DNA of 64,000 bases from an uncultured Hyphomonas sp. Its GTDB lineage: Bacteria; Pseudomonadota; Alphaproteobacteria; Caulobacterales; Hyphomonadaceae. The translations under genes and the position numbers were made by a program. Under the pieces are notes generated by a model. The model worked only from the letters and a program-made list of their open reading frames with translations. It searched no databases and had not been told where the DNA came from. Below are positions 42,591 to 52,210 of this stretch, one piece after another. The DNA is taken from contig NZ_OY782759.1 of NCBI RefSeq assembly GCF_963678195.1, forward strand, positions 186,001-250,000. The letters are read 5' to 3'. Position 1 is the stretch's first letter; each line of letters opens with the position of its first letter.

Positions 42591-43628
42591 ATGGGCACCG
42601 ACGAATCGAAAAAGCTGCTTAAGGTTCTCGGCGGAGAGCGCTTCGAAAGGCCTCCGGTATGGATGATGCGCCAGGCTGGGCGCCACCTGCCCGAATATCT
42701 TGAGCTACGGTCCCAGGCGAAGAACTTTCTCGATTTCTGCTACACACCTTCCATGGCAGCGGAAGCCACGCTGCAGCCTATCCGTCGGTACGGCATGGAT
42801 GGCGCCATCCTCTTCGCAGACATCCTGCTGGTGCTCGATGCGATGGGCCTGGAAGTCAAATTCGAGAAAGGCGTTGGCCCGCTGGTGGAAAAGGTTTCGG
42901 GACCGGCCGATCTGGACCGCGTGCCGGCTGTCAAAGCAGCTGACAGGCTATCGCCCGTTTATGAGACCGTCTCACGTGTGCGCGAGGGCCTGCCGTCACA
43001 AACAACGCTGATCGGGTTTGCAGGCTCGCCCTGGACAGTGAGCCTCTACGCTATCGAGGGGCGCGGTAAGACGGACAAATCGGATGCCTGGCGCTGGGCC
43101 CATGGCCGGCCGGAAGAACTTGCGGCAGTCATGGACAAGGTTGCCGAGGCAACAGCGGAATATCTCGTCCGCCAGGTTGAGGCAGGTGCTGAAGCGCTGA
43201 TGTTGTTCGACAGCTGGGCCGAAGGCCTTCCGGACAATATTTTCCGGGAAGTCATTATCGCGCCGACAAAGAAGTTGGTCGCCGGACTTCGCGCGCGGGG
43301 CGTGAACGTTCCCGTGATCGGTTTCCCGCGAGGTGCCGGTGTCATGCTAGAACCTTATGCAAAGGAAACCGGTGTGACTGCGGTCGGGCTCGATACGGCA
43401 GCGGTTCCATCCTTTGTGAATTCGGTTCTCCCGCCTGATATGCCGGTCCAGGGCCATCTCGATCCGCTTTTGTTGATCGAGGGTGGCCCACGCATGGAAG
43501 CGCGTGTGCGGGAATTGATGGCTGCTTATTCCGGTCGTCCCCATATCTTTAATCTCGGACATGGCGTCCGTCCGGAGACGCCGATCGTAAACGTCGAGCG
43601 AGTTCTGAAGATTCTGCGGGAAGGTTGA
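42591..43628 (+). CDS. hemE: uroporphyrinogen decarboxylase
   Basis: Converts uroporphyrinogen III to coproporphyrinogen III in haem synthesis. The 345-residue product has the signature RPPVWMMRQAGRHLPEYLELR (substrate-binding Arg residues), GMDGAILFADILLVLDAMGL (conserved Asp), GFAGSPWTVSLYAIEG, and FNLGHGVRPETP near the end. It is the first gene right of the origin, as in Caulobacter, so its promoter lies in the origin and may be read by replication regulators. hemH begins 2 nt after its stop. Confidence 0.97.
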   Translation: MGTDESKKLLKVLGGERFERPPVWMMRQAGRHLPEYLELRSQAKNFLDFCYTPSMAAEATLQPIRRYGMDGAILFADILLVLDAMGLEVKFEKGVGPLVEKVSGPADLDRVPAVKAADRLSPVYETVSRVREGLPSQTTLIGFAGSPWTVSLYAIEGRGKTDKSDAWRWAHGRPEELAAVMDKVAEATAEYLVRQVEAGAEALMLFDSWAEGLPDNIFREVIIAPTKKLVAGLRARGVNVPVIGFPRGAGVMLEPYAKETGVTAVGLDTAAVPSFVNSVLPPDMPVQGHLDPLLLIEGGPRMEARVRELMAAYSGRPHIFNLGHGVRPETPIVNVERVLKILREG

Positions 43629-43630
43629 GT

Positions 43631-44701
43631 ATGGGCCGGAAGGTTGCCGTTGTACTGTTCAATCTGGGAGGACCGGATAAGGCGGAGTCCGTCCGGCCTT
43701 TCCTGAAGAACCTGTTTCGTGACCCGGCCATTATCACAGCGCCGCTGCCGATCCGCTGGTTCCTGGCGCGGCTGATCTCAAGGACTCGTGCGCCGAGTGT
43801 CATCAAGAATTATGCGATGATGGACGCAGGCGGTGGCTCTCCCCTGCTGCCGGAAACGGAAAAACAGGCTGAAGCCCTGCAGGCAGAGCTGTCAAAGCGT
43901 CTGCCGGATGATGACGTGCGCTGCTTCATCGCCATGCGCTATTGGCATCCATTCACTGAACAAGCCGCCAAAGATGTGAAAGCCTGGGGGGCGGATGAAG
44001 TCGTCCTGCTGCCGCTCTACCCTCAGTTCTCCACAACGACGACAGGGTCTTCGCTGACAGCCTGGAAGAAAGCCTACAAGGATCCGGTCCGGACAGTTTG
44101 TTGTTACCCGTTTGAGGAAAACTTCGTCTCGGCCCATGTCGACCGGATCATGCAGGCCTGGGAAAAAGCCGGGCGTCCGGAGAATGTGTCCCTGCTCCTG
44201 TCTGCACATGGTCTGCCGGAAAAGATCGTGAAGGACGGCGATCCATATCAATGGCAATGCGAGACCATGGCGGAGATGATTACCGGCCGTGTGCCGCGCG
44301 ACTGGGAAGTCACCGCCTGTTACCAGTCCCGCGTTGGTCCGCTGAAATGGATCGGGCCGCCGACCGAAGAAGTGATCGCCGGGAAATCCAAAGAGGGTAA
44401 GAATATCCTGATCGCGCCGATCGCGTTCGTGTCGGAGCATATCGAAACCCTGGTCGAACTTGGCGAGGAATACAGGCTGGTCGCTGAAGAACACGGTGCC
44501 GCCAGCTACACGCGGGTCGAAGCGCTGGGCACGCATCCCGAGTTCATTTCCATGCTGGCGAATGAAACCGCTGAAGCCCTCGGTATGAAAACTCCGATGC
44601 GATCCTGCGGAGGTGACCGGCTTTGCCCGCATGAATTCGGTGGATGCCCTCACAAACAGCCGGTTCGCAAGGCGGGCCAGGCAATCAATCCGCAATCCTG
44701 A
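43631..44701 (+). CDS. hemH: ferrochelatase
   Basis: Inserts Fe(II) into protoporphyrin IX. The 356-residue product has VAVVLFNLGGPDKAESVRPF, the AMRYWHPFTEQAAKDV region, LPLYPQFSTTTTGSS, the catalytic His in LLSAHGLPEKIVKDGDPY, and IAPIAFVSEHIETLVELGEEY. The C-terminus carries three closely spaced cysteines (RSCGGDRLCPHEFGGCPH) that probably take part in a [2Fe-2S] cluster, as in Caulobacter ferrochelatase. It starts at ATG 43631, two nucleotides past the hemE stop. Confidence 0.96.
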   Translation: MGRKVAVVLFNLGGPDKAESVRPFLKNLFRDPAIITAPLPIRWFLARLISRTRAPSVIKNYAMMDAGGGSPLLPETEKQAEALQAELSKRLPDDDVRCFIAMRYWHPFTEQAAKDVKAWGADEVVLLPLYPQFSTTTTGSSLTAWKKAYKDPVRTVCCYPFEENFVSAHVDRIMQAWEKAGRPENVSLLLSAHGLPEKIVKDGDPYQWQCETMAEMITGRVPRDWEVTACYQSRVGPLKWIGPPTEEVIAGKSKEGKNILIAPIAFVSEHIETLVELGEEYRLVAEEHGAASYTRVEALGTHPEFISMLANETAEALGMKTPMRSCGGDRLCPHEFGGCPHKQPVRKAGQAINPQS

Positions 44702-44715
44702 AGGACTGAGGCATC

Positions 44716-45144
44716 ATGCTCTACAACTGGATCAAGGCCGCGCATGTGATCTTTGTCATCGCCACGATGTCGAGTCTGATGATTTATCCGCGCTACAAGA
44801 TCCACCAGCTGGCAAGCCAGCCGGGTGAGCCCTTGTTCGAGACGATGAAGTCTGCGGCCAACAAGCTGCGCCTGATCGTGATGAATCCGTCAATCATCCT
44901 GATCTGGGTGTTCGGCGGCCTGATGCTGTGGATGAATCCATCCCTGCTGTCCCAGCCCTGGATGCATGTGAAACTATTGTTCGTGACGCTCATCACCGCC
45001 ATGCACGGCTATTACGTCTATGTCGGCAAGCGTATCGACCGGGGCACGTCGAAAGTTACAGCCCGCACTCTGCGGATGCTGAACGAAGTGCCGTTCCTGA
45101 TGATGATTGTCGTTGTGATCATGGTGCTGGTCCGGCCGTTCTGA
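44716..45144 (+). CDS. hemJ: protoporphyrinogen IX oxidase HemJ
   Basis: Membrane enzyme (formerly UPF0093) that oxidises protoporphyrinogen IX to protoporphyrin IX, the step before HemH. The 142-residue protein has four hydrophobic helices, the conserved His in WIKAAHVIFVIATMSSLM and the conserved Lys in MHVKLLFVTLITAMHGYYV. It lies 14 nt after hemH, so hemE-hemH-hemJ is one operon supplying three late steps of the pathway from the origin-proximal promoter. Confidence 0.94.
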   Translation: MLYNWIKAAHVIFVIATMSSLMIYPRYKIHQLASQPGEPLFETMKSAANKLRLIVMNPSIILIWVFGGLMLWMNPSLLSQPWMHVKLLFVTLITAMHGYYVYVGKRIDRGTSKVTARTLRMLNEVPFLMMIVVVIMVLVRPF

Positions 45145-45301
45145 CCGGCCCGGTTGCGCAGGAACTCTTGACGAACAAGGCCTTGTGAGCCCATAAGCCT
45201 CGCAATCCGGTGCACAGTCCTTGTGCCTGCGGCGTCTTTTTCGTCGCCCGGCCCTCCCAAAACCCGTCTCCCGCAGACCCCTACAATTGGAATCCATCGG
45301 C

Positions 45302-46591
45302 ATGGCCTCTTCGATGCTCGACAACGTCACCAGCGTGACTCTTCGCGAACTGAAAGCGAAGTCCCCGGAAGAGCTGCTTGCATATGCAGAAGAACTGGAA
45401 GTCGAGAACGCCTCCTCGATGCGGACGCAGGACATGCTGTTCGCGATCCTGAAAGAGCTCGCCGACAGCGAAGTGGAAATTACCGGCCAGGGCGTGCTGG
45501 AAGTTCTGACGGACGGCTTCGGCTTCCTGCGTTCGCCGGAATCCAACTATCTGCCCGGCCCGGACGACATCTATGTCAGCCCGGAAGTGCTGAAGAAGGG
45601 CAACATCCGCACAGGAGATACGGTCGAAGGTCCGATTATCGCGCCGCAGGACAATGAGCGCTACTTTGCCCTGACCGATGTTTCGCGGATCAATTTTGAA
45701 GAGCCGGACAAGGCCAACAAGAAAGTCCACTTCGACAACCTCACCCCGCTCTATCCGGAAGAGCGCCTGCGCATGGAAAGCCAGGACCCGACCCGGAAAG
45801 ACCGGTCCGGCCGCGTGATCGATATCGTCGCGCCGATCGGTAAAGGCCAGCGTGCTCTGATCGTGGCCCCGCCGCGGACGGGTAAGACCGTGCTGTTGCA
45901 GAACATCGCCTCGGCCATCGAGGAGAACCATCCGGAATGTTACCTGATCGTGCTGTTGATCGACGAACGCCCGGAAGAAGTCACCGACATGCGCCGCACG
46001 GTGAAAGGCGAAGTTGTCGCCTCAACCTTCGACGAGCCAGCCACGCGCCACGTTCAGGTCGCCGAAATGGTGATCGAGAAGGCCAAACGCCTTGTTGAGC
46101 ACAAACGGGATGTCGTCATCCTGCTCGACTCAATCACGCGTCTCGGCCGCGCTTATAACACGACCGTCCCCTCCTCCGGTAAAGTGCTGACCGGTGGTGT
46201 CGACGCCAACGCCCTGCAGCGTCCGAAGCGTTTCTTCGGTGCCGCGCGGAACGTGGAAAATGGCGGATCGCTGACCATCGTTGCGACCGCGCTGATCGAC
46301 ACTGGCAGCCGGATGGACGAAGTCATCTTCGAAGAATTCAAAGGCACGGGTAACTCTGAAGTCGTGCTCGACCGGAAGATCGCCGACAAGCGGACCTTCC
46401 CGGCCATCGACATCATGAAGTCCGGCACGCGGAAGGAAGAGCTGATCACGCCGCAGGATCAGCTGTCGAAGATCTACATCCTTCGCCGGATCCTTGGTCC
46501 GATGGGCACCAATGATGCGATCGACTTCCTGATCGACAAGCTGCGCCAGACGAAGACGAACGACGAATTCTTCGAAGCGATGAAGAACTGA
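45302..46591 (+). CDS. rho: transcription termination factor Rho
   Basis: Hexameric RNA-dependent ATPase that ends transcripts. The 429-residue protein has the N-terminal RNA-binding region ([45 protein letters not shown] cold-shock-like fold), and the ATPase core with Walker [14 protein letters not shown], Walker [17 protein letters not shown] and Q-loop/R-loop [12 protein letters not shown] 45302 gives the normal start. The 157-bp leader after hemJ has a small hairpin (GGTGCACAGTCCTTGTGCC) and could serve Rho autoregulation, though nothing in the sequence proves that. Confidence 0.97.
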   Translation: MASSMLDNVTSVTLRELKAKSPEELLAYAEELEVENASSMRTQDMLFAILKELADSEVEITGQGVLEVLTDGFGFLRSPESNYLPGPDDIYVSPEVLKKGNIRTGDTVEGPIIAPQDNERYFALTDVSRINFEEPDKANKKVHFDNLTPLYPEERLRMESQDPTRKDRSGRVIDIVAPIGKGQRALIVAPPRTGKTVLLQNIASAIEENHPECYLIVLLIDERPEEVTDMRRTVKGEVVASTFDEPATRHVQVAEMVIEKAKRLVEHKRDVVILLDSITRLGRAYNTTVPSSGKVLTGGVDANALQRPKRFFGAARNVENGGSLTIVATALIDTGSRMDEVIFEEFKGTGNSEVVLDRKIADKRTFPAIDIMKSGTRKEELITPQDQLSKIYILRRILGPMGTNDAIDFLIDKLRQTKTNDEFFEAMKN

Positions 46592-46607
46592 CGGGAGGCG
46601 CGAGGCC

Positions 46608-47933
46608 ATGAGCGAGCGCGACACGATCTGCGCCCTCGCTTCGGGCCAGCCCCCTGCTGCAATCTGCATCCTGCGCCTGTCAGGCGATAAGGTCTGGAAG
46701 CTCGCCGGCGCGCTGCTGGAATGCGGTCTGCCTGAGCCACGGCATGCAACGCTCACCAAATTCCGGGATGAAGACGGCACTCTGATCGACGAAGGCCTCG
46801 CCCTCTTCATGCCGGGTCCGCATTCCTACACAGGGGAAGACACGCTGGAGCTTTATCTCCATGGTGGTCCTGCTGTGATTAAACACTCACTAGAGACATT
46901 GACAGCTCAGCCGGGTGTACGGCTCGCCGAACCGGGGGAGTTCACACGCCGCGCTTTCGAAGCCGGCAAGCTGGACCTGACTGAAGCTGAAGGTGTCGCC
47001 GATATTATCGAAGCGGAGACTGAGGCGCAGAAGGCCCAGGCTCTGCGCCAGCTGACCGGCGGCCTGACGGAAACCTATGACCGCTGGCGCGCAGAGCTGA
47101 CGGGCGTGCTCGCGCTGATCGAAGTCATGGTCGACTTTCCGGATGAAGGCGACACACCTGAAGAGACGGTGCGGCCGATCCTCGACAAGCTGGATCTGAT
47201 CATCACAGAGCTGGAAGATGCGCTCGGCGACCGGGGCGTCGGCGAGAAGATCCGCGATGGATTCCGGGTGGCCATTGTTGGTCCGCCGAACGCCGGCAAG
47301 TCTTCCCTGCTGAATCGGATCGCCCGGCGTGATGCTGCCATAGTCACGGACATTGCCGGGACGACGCGCGACGTGGTCGAAGTGCGCCTTGTTCTGGGCG
47401 GACAGGTTGTCTGGCTGGCGGATACGGCAGGGCTTCGGGAAACGGCAGACATTGTGGAGGCGGAAGGCGTCCGCCGGGCGGAACGTGCCGCGCGCGAAGC
47501 AGATCTCCGTATCCACGTGATCGACGGTGCCAATCCCGAACCGCCGGCCGGGCCGGTGGAACAGCAGGACATCGTGGTGTTTAATAAGGCCGACCAAAAG
47601 CCTGCTGCTCTGGCACCGGATGGCGCCCTGCCCGTTTCGGCTGCGTCCGGCGAAGGTGTCGACAAGCTGGAATCCTGGATTGGCAGTTTCATTTCCCAAC
47701 GTGCAGCTTCTGTGGAAGCCCCGGTCATCACGCGGGCGCGGCATCGTGAAAAGCTGAGTTCAGGTCTGGCCAGTCTGATGCAGGCTCGCCAACTGCTGGA
47801 AGATGACATAGGCGCCGAACTCGCAGCGGAAGATGTCCGCATGGCGCTCCGCCAGTTGGGTGCCGTGATCGGCACAGTTGGTGTGGAAGATATTCTGGGC
47901 GCTGTCTTCTCTCAGTTCTGTATCGGCAAATGA
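46608..47933 (+). CDS. mnmE: tRNA modification GTPase MnmE
   Basis: With MnmG makes the 5-carboxymethylaminomethyl group on wobble U34 of tRNAs. The 441-residue protein has the folate-binding N-domain (TICALASGQPPAAICILRLSG, PHSYTGEDTLELYLHGGPAV). Inside a helical domain sits a Ras-like G domain with VGPPNAGKSSLLNRIARRDAAIV, TDIAGTTRD and DTAGLRE. It ends in the invariant CIGK, whose cysteine is essential in the family. mnmG follows after 53 nt. Confidence 0.97.
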   Translation: MSERDTICALASGQPPAAICILRLSGDKVWKLAGALLECGLPEPRHATLTKFRDEDGTLIDEGLALFMPGPHSYTGEDTLELYLHGGPAVIKHSLETLTAQPGVRLAEPGEFTRRAFEAGKLDLTEAEGVADIIEAETEAQKAQALRQLTGGLTETYDRWRAELTGVLALIEVMVDFPDEGDTPEETVRPILDKLDLIITELEDALGDRGVGEKIRDGFRVAIVGPPNAGKSSLLNRIARRDAAIVTDIAGTTRDVVEVRLVLGGQVVWLADTAGLRETADIVEAEGVRRAERAAREADLRIHVIDGANPEPPAGPVEQQDIVVFNKADQKPAALAPDGALPVSAASGEGVDKLESWIGSFISQRAASVEAPVITRARHREKLSSGLASLMQARQLLEDDIGAELAAEDVRMALRQLGAVIGTVGVEDILGAVFSQFCIGK

Positions 47934-47975
47934 CCCCTAGGGTTTAGCGGCGCCCGGCGTTATATAGCCCGCTCA

Positions 47976-47984
47976 TTATCCACA
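47976..47984 (+). promoter_or_regulatory. perfect DnaA box upstream of mnmG
   Basis: TTATCCACA, an exact nine-base match to the DnaA consensus, lies in the short mnmE-mnmG gap, 2 nt before the upstream possible start codon of mnmG and 14 nt before the alternative start at 47999. It is about 5.4 kb from the origin gap. Confidence 0.6.
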
Positions 47985-47986
47985 GG

Positions 47987-49864
47987 ATGAGCAGAGCCAT
48001 GACGGGAAATACCCGCTTTGATGTCATTGTCGTCGGTGGCGGCCACGCCGGATGCGAAGCCGCATCTGCGGCCGCGCGCTATGGCGCGAAGACGGCGCTT
48101 GTCACCCACAAGATATCCACGATCGGCGAGATGAGCTGCAATCCGGCGATTGGCGGATTGGGCAAAGGCCATCTCGTCCGGGAGATTGATGCCCTGGATG
48201 GTCTTATGGGGCGGCTGGCTGACAAAGCCGGAATTCAGTTCCGCATGCTGAATCGGTCCAAGGGACCCGCCGTCTGGGGGCCGCGTGCCCAGATCGACCG
48301 GAAGCTCTATCGTCAGGTCATGCAGGACGCGATCCTGAACCATGAAAATCTGACTGTCATTGAAGAAGGTGCCGAAGACCTGATCATAGAGGACGGGCAG
48401 GTCGCCGGGGTGATTGGTCTGACCGGCGAGAAATATCATGCACCCAAAGTCGTGATCACAACTGGCACGTTCCTGAAGGGCGAGATCCACATTGGCGCAA
48501 AGCGTATTCCGGCCGGGCGTGTCGGCGAGGCGCCGGCGATTGGCCTTTCGGACCGGCTCTACACCATGGACCTGCCGATGGGCCGGCTTAAAACCGGCAC
48601 ACCTGCCCGTCTCGATGGCCGCACCATCGACTGGGACCGGCTGGAAATGCAGCCGGCCGATGAGGCACCTGTGCCCTTCTCCTATCTGACGGACCGGATC
48701 GAAGTGCCTCAGATTTCATGCGGGATTACATGGACCACGCCGGAAACTCACGCGATTATCGAAGAAAACATGGAACAGTCGGCTGTCTATTCCGGCGCGA
48801 TTGCCGGACGGGGGCCGCGCTACTGCCCGTCTATCGAGGACAAGGTGAACCGGTTCGCGGATCGGGAGCGGCATCAGGTTTTCCTGGAACCGGAAGGTCT
48901 CGACGATCACACGGTCTATCCGAATGGGATATCCACCTCGCTTCCGGAAGAAGTTCAGGAGCGTTTTGTCCGAACGATCCCCGGTCTGGAAAACGTGGAG
49001 ATCCTCCAACACGCCTATGCCATCGAGTATGATTATGTCGATCCGCGCGCGCTGAACGCGTCATTGGAGGTGAAGGTCCTGCCCGGTCTCTATCTTGCGG
49101 GCCAGATCAATGGCACCACGGGATATGAAGAAGCCGGCGCTCAGGGCCTGATGGCCGGTCTGAATGCTGCGCGTGCCGCCGAGGGAAAGGAACCGGTGAT
49201 CCTCGATCGGGCCGAAGCGTATATTGGCGTTCTTATCGATGATCTGATTACCCGCGGTGTGACGGAACCCTATCGGATGTTCACATCACGGGCGGAATAC
49301 CGCCTGGCCCTTCGTGCCGACAATGCAGATCAGCGTCTCACGGAGAAAGGAATCGAGGCCGGATGTGTGTGTGAAACACGGGCGTCGATGTTTCACGTGA
49401 AACATTTGGCCCTCTCGGAATCCCGAAAAACGCTCCAAACCCTGTCATTGTCCCCGGCGAAGGCCCGGGAAGCTGGTTGGAACGTTAATCAGGACGGACG
49501 CATCCGAACCGCCTGGGAATTTCTGGGATACAAGGACATCTCCCTCGAGACCCTGTCGAAGGTCTGGCCAGAGCTTTCAAACATCGATCCGGCGATTGCC
49601 GCGCAATTGGAGATCGAGGCGCTCTATTCCGGATATATCGAACGCCAGGCTGGCGATGTCGAAGCCCTGCGCCGGGACGAAGCGCTCCGCATCCCGGAAG
49701 CAATCGATTATTCGGCCATTGGGGGTCTCTCGAATGAGGTCCGTCAGAAGCTCGAATCCATCCGGCCGGCCACGTTGGGCCAGGCGTCCCGTATCGAAGG
49801 TGTCACGCCGGGCGCCCTCACGGCGCTTCTGGGTCACGTCAAACGCCGCCGGAAGACAGGCTAG
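47987..49864 (+). CDS. mnmG: tRNA uridine-5-carboxymethylaminomethyl modification enzyme MnmG
   Basis: FAD enzyme partner of MnmE (GidA). The product of up to 625 residues has the dinucleotide-binding start [21 protein letters not shown], the conserved [53 protein letters not shown], and the C-terminal MnmE/tRNA-binding helices. ATG 47999 (MTGNTRFDV) is an equally good start, giving 621 residues. A perfect parS palindrome is embedded at 49389-49404, read as the residues MFHVKH. It precedes rsmG by 3 nt. Confidence 0.96.
   Translation: MSRAMTGNTRFDVIVVGGGHAGCEAASAAARYGAKTALVTHKISTIGEMSCNPAIGGLGKGHLVREIDALDGLMGRLADKAGIQFRMLNRSKGPAVWGPRAQIDRKLYRQVMQDAILNHENLTVIEEGAEDLIIEDGQVAGVIGLTGEKYHAPKVVITTGTFLKGEIHIGAKRIPAGRVGEAPAIGLSDRLYTMDLPMGRLKTGTPARLDGRTIDWDRLEMQPADEAPVPFSYLTDRIEVPQISCGITWTTPETHAIIEENMEQSAVYSGAIAGRGPRYCPSIEDKVNRFADRERHQVFLEPEGLDDHTVYPNGISTSLPEEVQERFVRTIPGLENVEILQHAYAIEYDYVDPRALNASLEVKVLPGLYLAGQINGTTGYEEAGAQGLMAGLNAARAAEGKEPVILDRAEAYIGVLIDDLITRGVTEPYRMFTSRAEYRLALRADNADQRLTEKGIEAGCVCETRASMFHVKHLALSESRKTLQTLSLSPAKAREAGWNVNQDGRIRTAWEFLGYKDISLETLSKVWPELSNIDPAIAAQLEIEALYSGYIERQAGDVEALRRDEALRIPEAIDYSAIGGLSNEVRQKLESIRPATLGQASRIEGVTPGALTALLGHVKRRRKTG
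49389..49404. other. parS site 1 (inside mnmG)
   Basis: TGTTTCACGTGAAACA, a perfect 16-bp palindrome identical to the universal parS consensus bound by ParB. It lies within the mnmG reading frame. A parS half-site GTGAAACA lies at 49371-49378, eleven bases before it. Confidence 0.93.
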
Positions 49865-49867
49865 GTT

Positions 49868-50488
49868 ATGGTAAATCAGGATCGTGCGGCCTTTCTGGCC
49901 GCTGAGGATGTTTCACGTGAAACACTGGAGCGGCTCGACCGGGTGATCGACACGCTGGATGTGTGGCGAAAGCGGAGCAATCTGATCGGTCCACGCGAAT
50001 GGCCGGTCATCTGGACCCGGCATGTCGCCGATTGCTTCCAGCTTCTGGATCATCTGCCGAAAGATGCGCGCGTCGTGGATCTTGGTTCTGGCGCCGGTTT
50101 TCCAGGTCTCATCATCGCGGCGGCCCGGCCGGAAGGCCATGTCACCATGATCGAGAGTGTCGGAAAGAAATGCGCCTTCCTCCGCGCCGCCATTGAATCA
50201 GCGGGTCTGAGTGCTTCCGTACGCCAGGAGCGGGTGGAATCTGTCGGGCCAATTTCTGCGGATTATGTCACGGCACGCGCTTTTGCGCCGCTTCCAAAAC
50301 TGCTCGACTATGCGGCGCCGTGGCTGACAGAGGGTGCAACAGGGCTTTTCCTCAAGGGCGAACGCTGGAAAGAAGAATTGACGGAGGCCAGCCAAACATG
50401 GAACTTCGCTTATGAGGCGATTCCAAGCCGGGTTGGTGGGTCAGGTACAATTCTGATTGTCAGGGAGCTACGCAGTGGCAGGCATTAG
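49868..50488 (+). CDS. rsmG: 16S rRNA (guanine527-N7)-methyltransferase
   Basis: RsmG (GidB) methylates G527 of 16S rRNA. The 206-residue product has the methyltransferase core VVDLGSGAGFPGLIIAAARPE (motif I), MIESVGKKCAFLRAAIESAG, and DYVTARAFAPLPKLLDYA (motif IV region). Residues about 14-19 (DVSRET) are encoded by the second parS site. Its end overlaps the parA start by 14 nt. Sequence order mnmG-rsmG-parA-parB is the classical origin-proximal arrangement. Confidence 0.96.
   Translation: MVNQDRAAFLAAEDVSRETLERLDRVIDTLDVWRKRSNLIGPREWPVIWTRHVADCFQLLDHLPKDARVVDLGSGAGFPGLIIAAARPEGHVTMIESVGKKCAFLRAAIESAGLSASVRQERVESVGPISADYVTARAFAPLPKLLDYAAPWLTEGATGLFLKGERWKEELTEASQTWNFAYEAIPSRVGGSGTILIVRELRSGRH
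49909..49924. other. parS site 2 (inside rsmG)
   Basis: A second exact TGTTTCACGTGAAACA palindrome, 520 bp from the first and about 570 bp before parA. It lies in the 5' part of rsmG, read in a different frame from site 1, here giving V-S-R-E-T. Confidence 0.93.
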
Positions 50489-51287
50489 GCCCAGAATCTT
50501 TGCTGTCGTGAACCAAAAGGGTGGCGTCGGCAAAACGACTACTTCGATCAATCTCGGGACGGCGCTCGCCGCCGTTGGACGCCGCGTGCTCATCGTCGAC
50601 TTCGACGCTCAGGGCAACGCGTCGACCGGCCTTGGAATCGAACGTACGGACCGCGCAACCACGTCCTACGATATTGTCGTCGATCGTTTGCCGCTGGAGC
50701 AGGCGGTTCTGTCGACGATCGTTCCGCGCCTGGACATCGTGCCAGGGGATGAGAATCTATCCGGCGTCGAGACGGAACTGGCCGCAGACCCGCACCGGTC
50801 CTACCGTCTGCGCGAAGCGCTTCATAACTATGTCGACCGGGCCGAAGAACAGGGCTTGCCGCGGTACGACTATATTCTGATCGATTGCCCGCCATCGCTG
50901 TCGGCGCTGACAATGAACGCCATGACGGCTGCGGATGCACTGCTGGTTCCGCTGCAGTGTGAGTTCCTCGCGCTGGAAGGCCTCAGCCAATTGCTGCGCA
51001 CGGTGGATGTCGTCCGCCAGGGCCTGAACCCGAACCTGGAAATTCAGGGCGTTGTGCTCACCATGTATGATCGGCGCAATAACCTGTCCGACCAGGTCGC
51101 CGATGAAGTCCGCGCCTTCTTTGGCAACAAGGTCTACAACACGGTGATCCCGCGCAATGTACGTCTGTCTGAGGCACCGTCCTTCGGCAAGCCGGCGCTT
51201 CTATATGATTACCGCTGCCCGGGCAGCGAGGCGTATATCCGGCTGGCCTCTGAAGTGCTTCAGCGCGAGAAGGCACGGGCGGCCTGA
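50475..51287 (+). CDS. parA: chromosome-partitioning ATPase ParA
   Basis: DNA-binding ATPase whose gradient pulls the ParB-parS complex to the new pole. The 270-residue product has the deviant Walker A VVNQKGGVGKTTTSINLG, VLIVDFDAQGNASTGLGI, and the Walker B-like DYILIDCPPSLSALTMNA. I choose GTG 50475 as the start because AGGGAG lies 7 nt upstream and an upstream TTG (50457) lacks one. The start is within the end of rsmG, so the two are coupled. parB follows after 5 nt. Confidence 0.96.
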   Translation: MAGIRPRIFAVVNQKGGVGKTTTSINLGTALAAVGRRVLIVDFDAQGNASTGLGIERTDRATTSYDIVVDRLPLEQAVLSTIVPRLDIVPGDENLSGVETELAADPHRSYRLREALHNYVDRAEEQGLPRYDYILIDCPPSLSALTMNAMTAADALLVPLQCEFLALEGLSQLLRTVDVVRQGLNPNLEIQGVVLTMYDRRNNLSDQVADEVRAFFGNKVYNTVIPRNVRLSEAPSFGKPALLYDYRCPGSEAYIRLASEVLQREKARAA

Positions 51288-51292
51288 TCGCG

Positions 51293-52207
51293 ATGGCAAA
51301 CGACTCCAAACAGAAACCAAGCCGCCTTGGCCGGGGCCTGTCAGCCCTCATCGGAGAAGTGGAGGCATCCACACCGGCGCGGCCGGAGCCAGGGACTGCC
51401 CCCGCTGCCAATGGCGTAAACGAGATTTCGATCAAGGACATCCGCCGCAATCCAGACCAGCCCCGCCGTACCTTCGATGATGCGGCGCTGCAGGAACTTG
51501 CGGAGTCCATTCGTAGCAAAGGCGTACTTCAGGCCATTCTTGTACGGCCGGATCCGAAGGAAGCGGGCAAGTATCAGATCATCGCCGGCGAACGCCGCTG
51601 GCGGGCCGCACGCCTGGCAGGCCTTGAGTCGATTCCGGCTGTCGTGCGCGATCTCAACGAGCTGGAGCTGCTCGAGGTCGGCATTATCGAGAATGTCCAG
51701 CGCGCAGACCTCAACCCGATCGAAGAAGCTGAAGCCTATGAGGCGCTGATGAACCGGTTCGGCCGGACGCAGGAAAGCCTCGCTAGCAGCGTCGGCAAGA
51801 GCCGCGTGCACATCACGAACACGCTTCGCCTGCTGCAGCTGCCCGACGCTGCGCGCGCATATGTGAGGGCAGGCAAAGTTACTGCCGGCCATGCCCGGGC
51901 AGCGCTCGGCGCCTCCGATCCTGAAGCTGTGATCGAGATGGCGGCCGAACGGGGCCTGAGCGTTCGGGAAGTCGAAGCCCTGGTAAAGGGCGCGCGTGAC
52001 GGTGGTGGCGCCTCAAGCGGTGCGGCCAAGTCCAAGGCGCCTGAAAAGGATGTGGACACCGAAGCGCTGGAAGCAGATCTGATGCGCCAGCTTGGCCTGC
52101 AGGTGGATATTCGCCACGGCAAGAATGGTGGTGAACTGCGGATCAAGTATCGTGACCTGGAACAGCTGGACGATGTCTGCCGCCGGCTGACACGACGGAA
52201 GCCCTGA
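51293..52207 (+). CDS. parB: chromosome-partitioning protein ParB
   Basis: CTP-dependent DNA clamp that loads at parS. The 304-residue product has the N-terminal ParA-interacting [10 protein letters not shown] motif, box I/II CTPase region ([42 protein letters not shown]), [20 protein letters not shown], a helix-turn-helix ([20 protein letters not shown]), and a C-terminal dimerisation helix. Two cognate parS sites lie 1.4-1.9 kb upstream of its start. Its end converges on holA with 3 nt between stops. Confidence 0.97.
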   Translation: MANDSKQKPSRLGRGLSALIGEVEASTPARPEPGTAPAANGVNEISIKDIRRNPDQPRRTFDDAALQELAESIRSKGVLQAILVRPDPKEAGKYQIIAGERRWRAARLAGLESIPAVVRDLNELELLEVGIIENVQRADLNPIEEAEAYEALMNRFGRTQESLASSVGKSRVHITNTLRLLQLPDAARAYVRAGKVTAGHARAALGASDPEAVIEMAAERGLSVREVEALVKGARDGGGASSGAAKSKAPEKDVDTEALEADLMRQLGLQVDIRHGKNGGELRIKYRDLEQLDDVCRRLTRRKP

Positions 52208-52210
52208 TCG

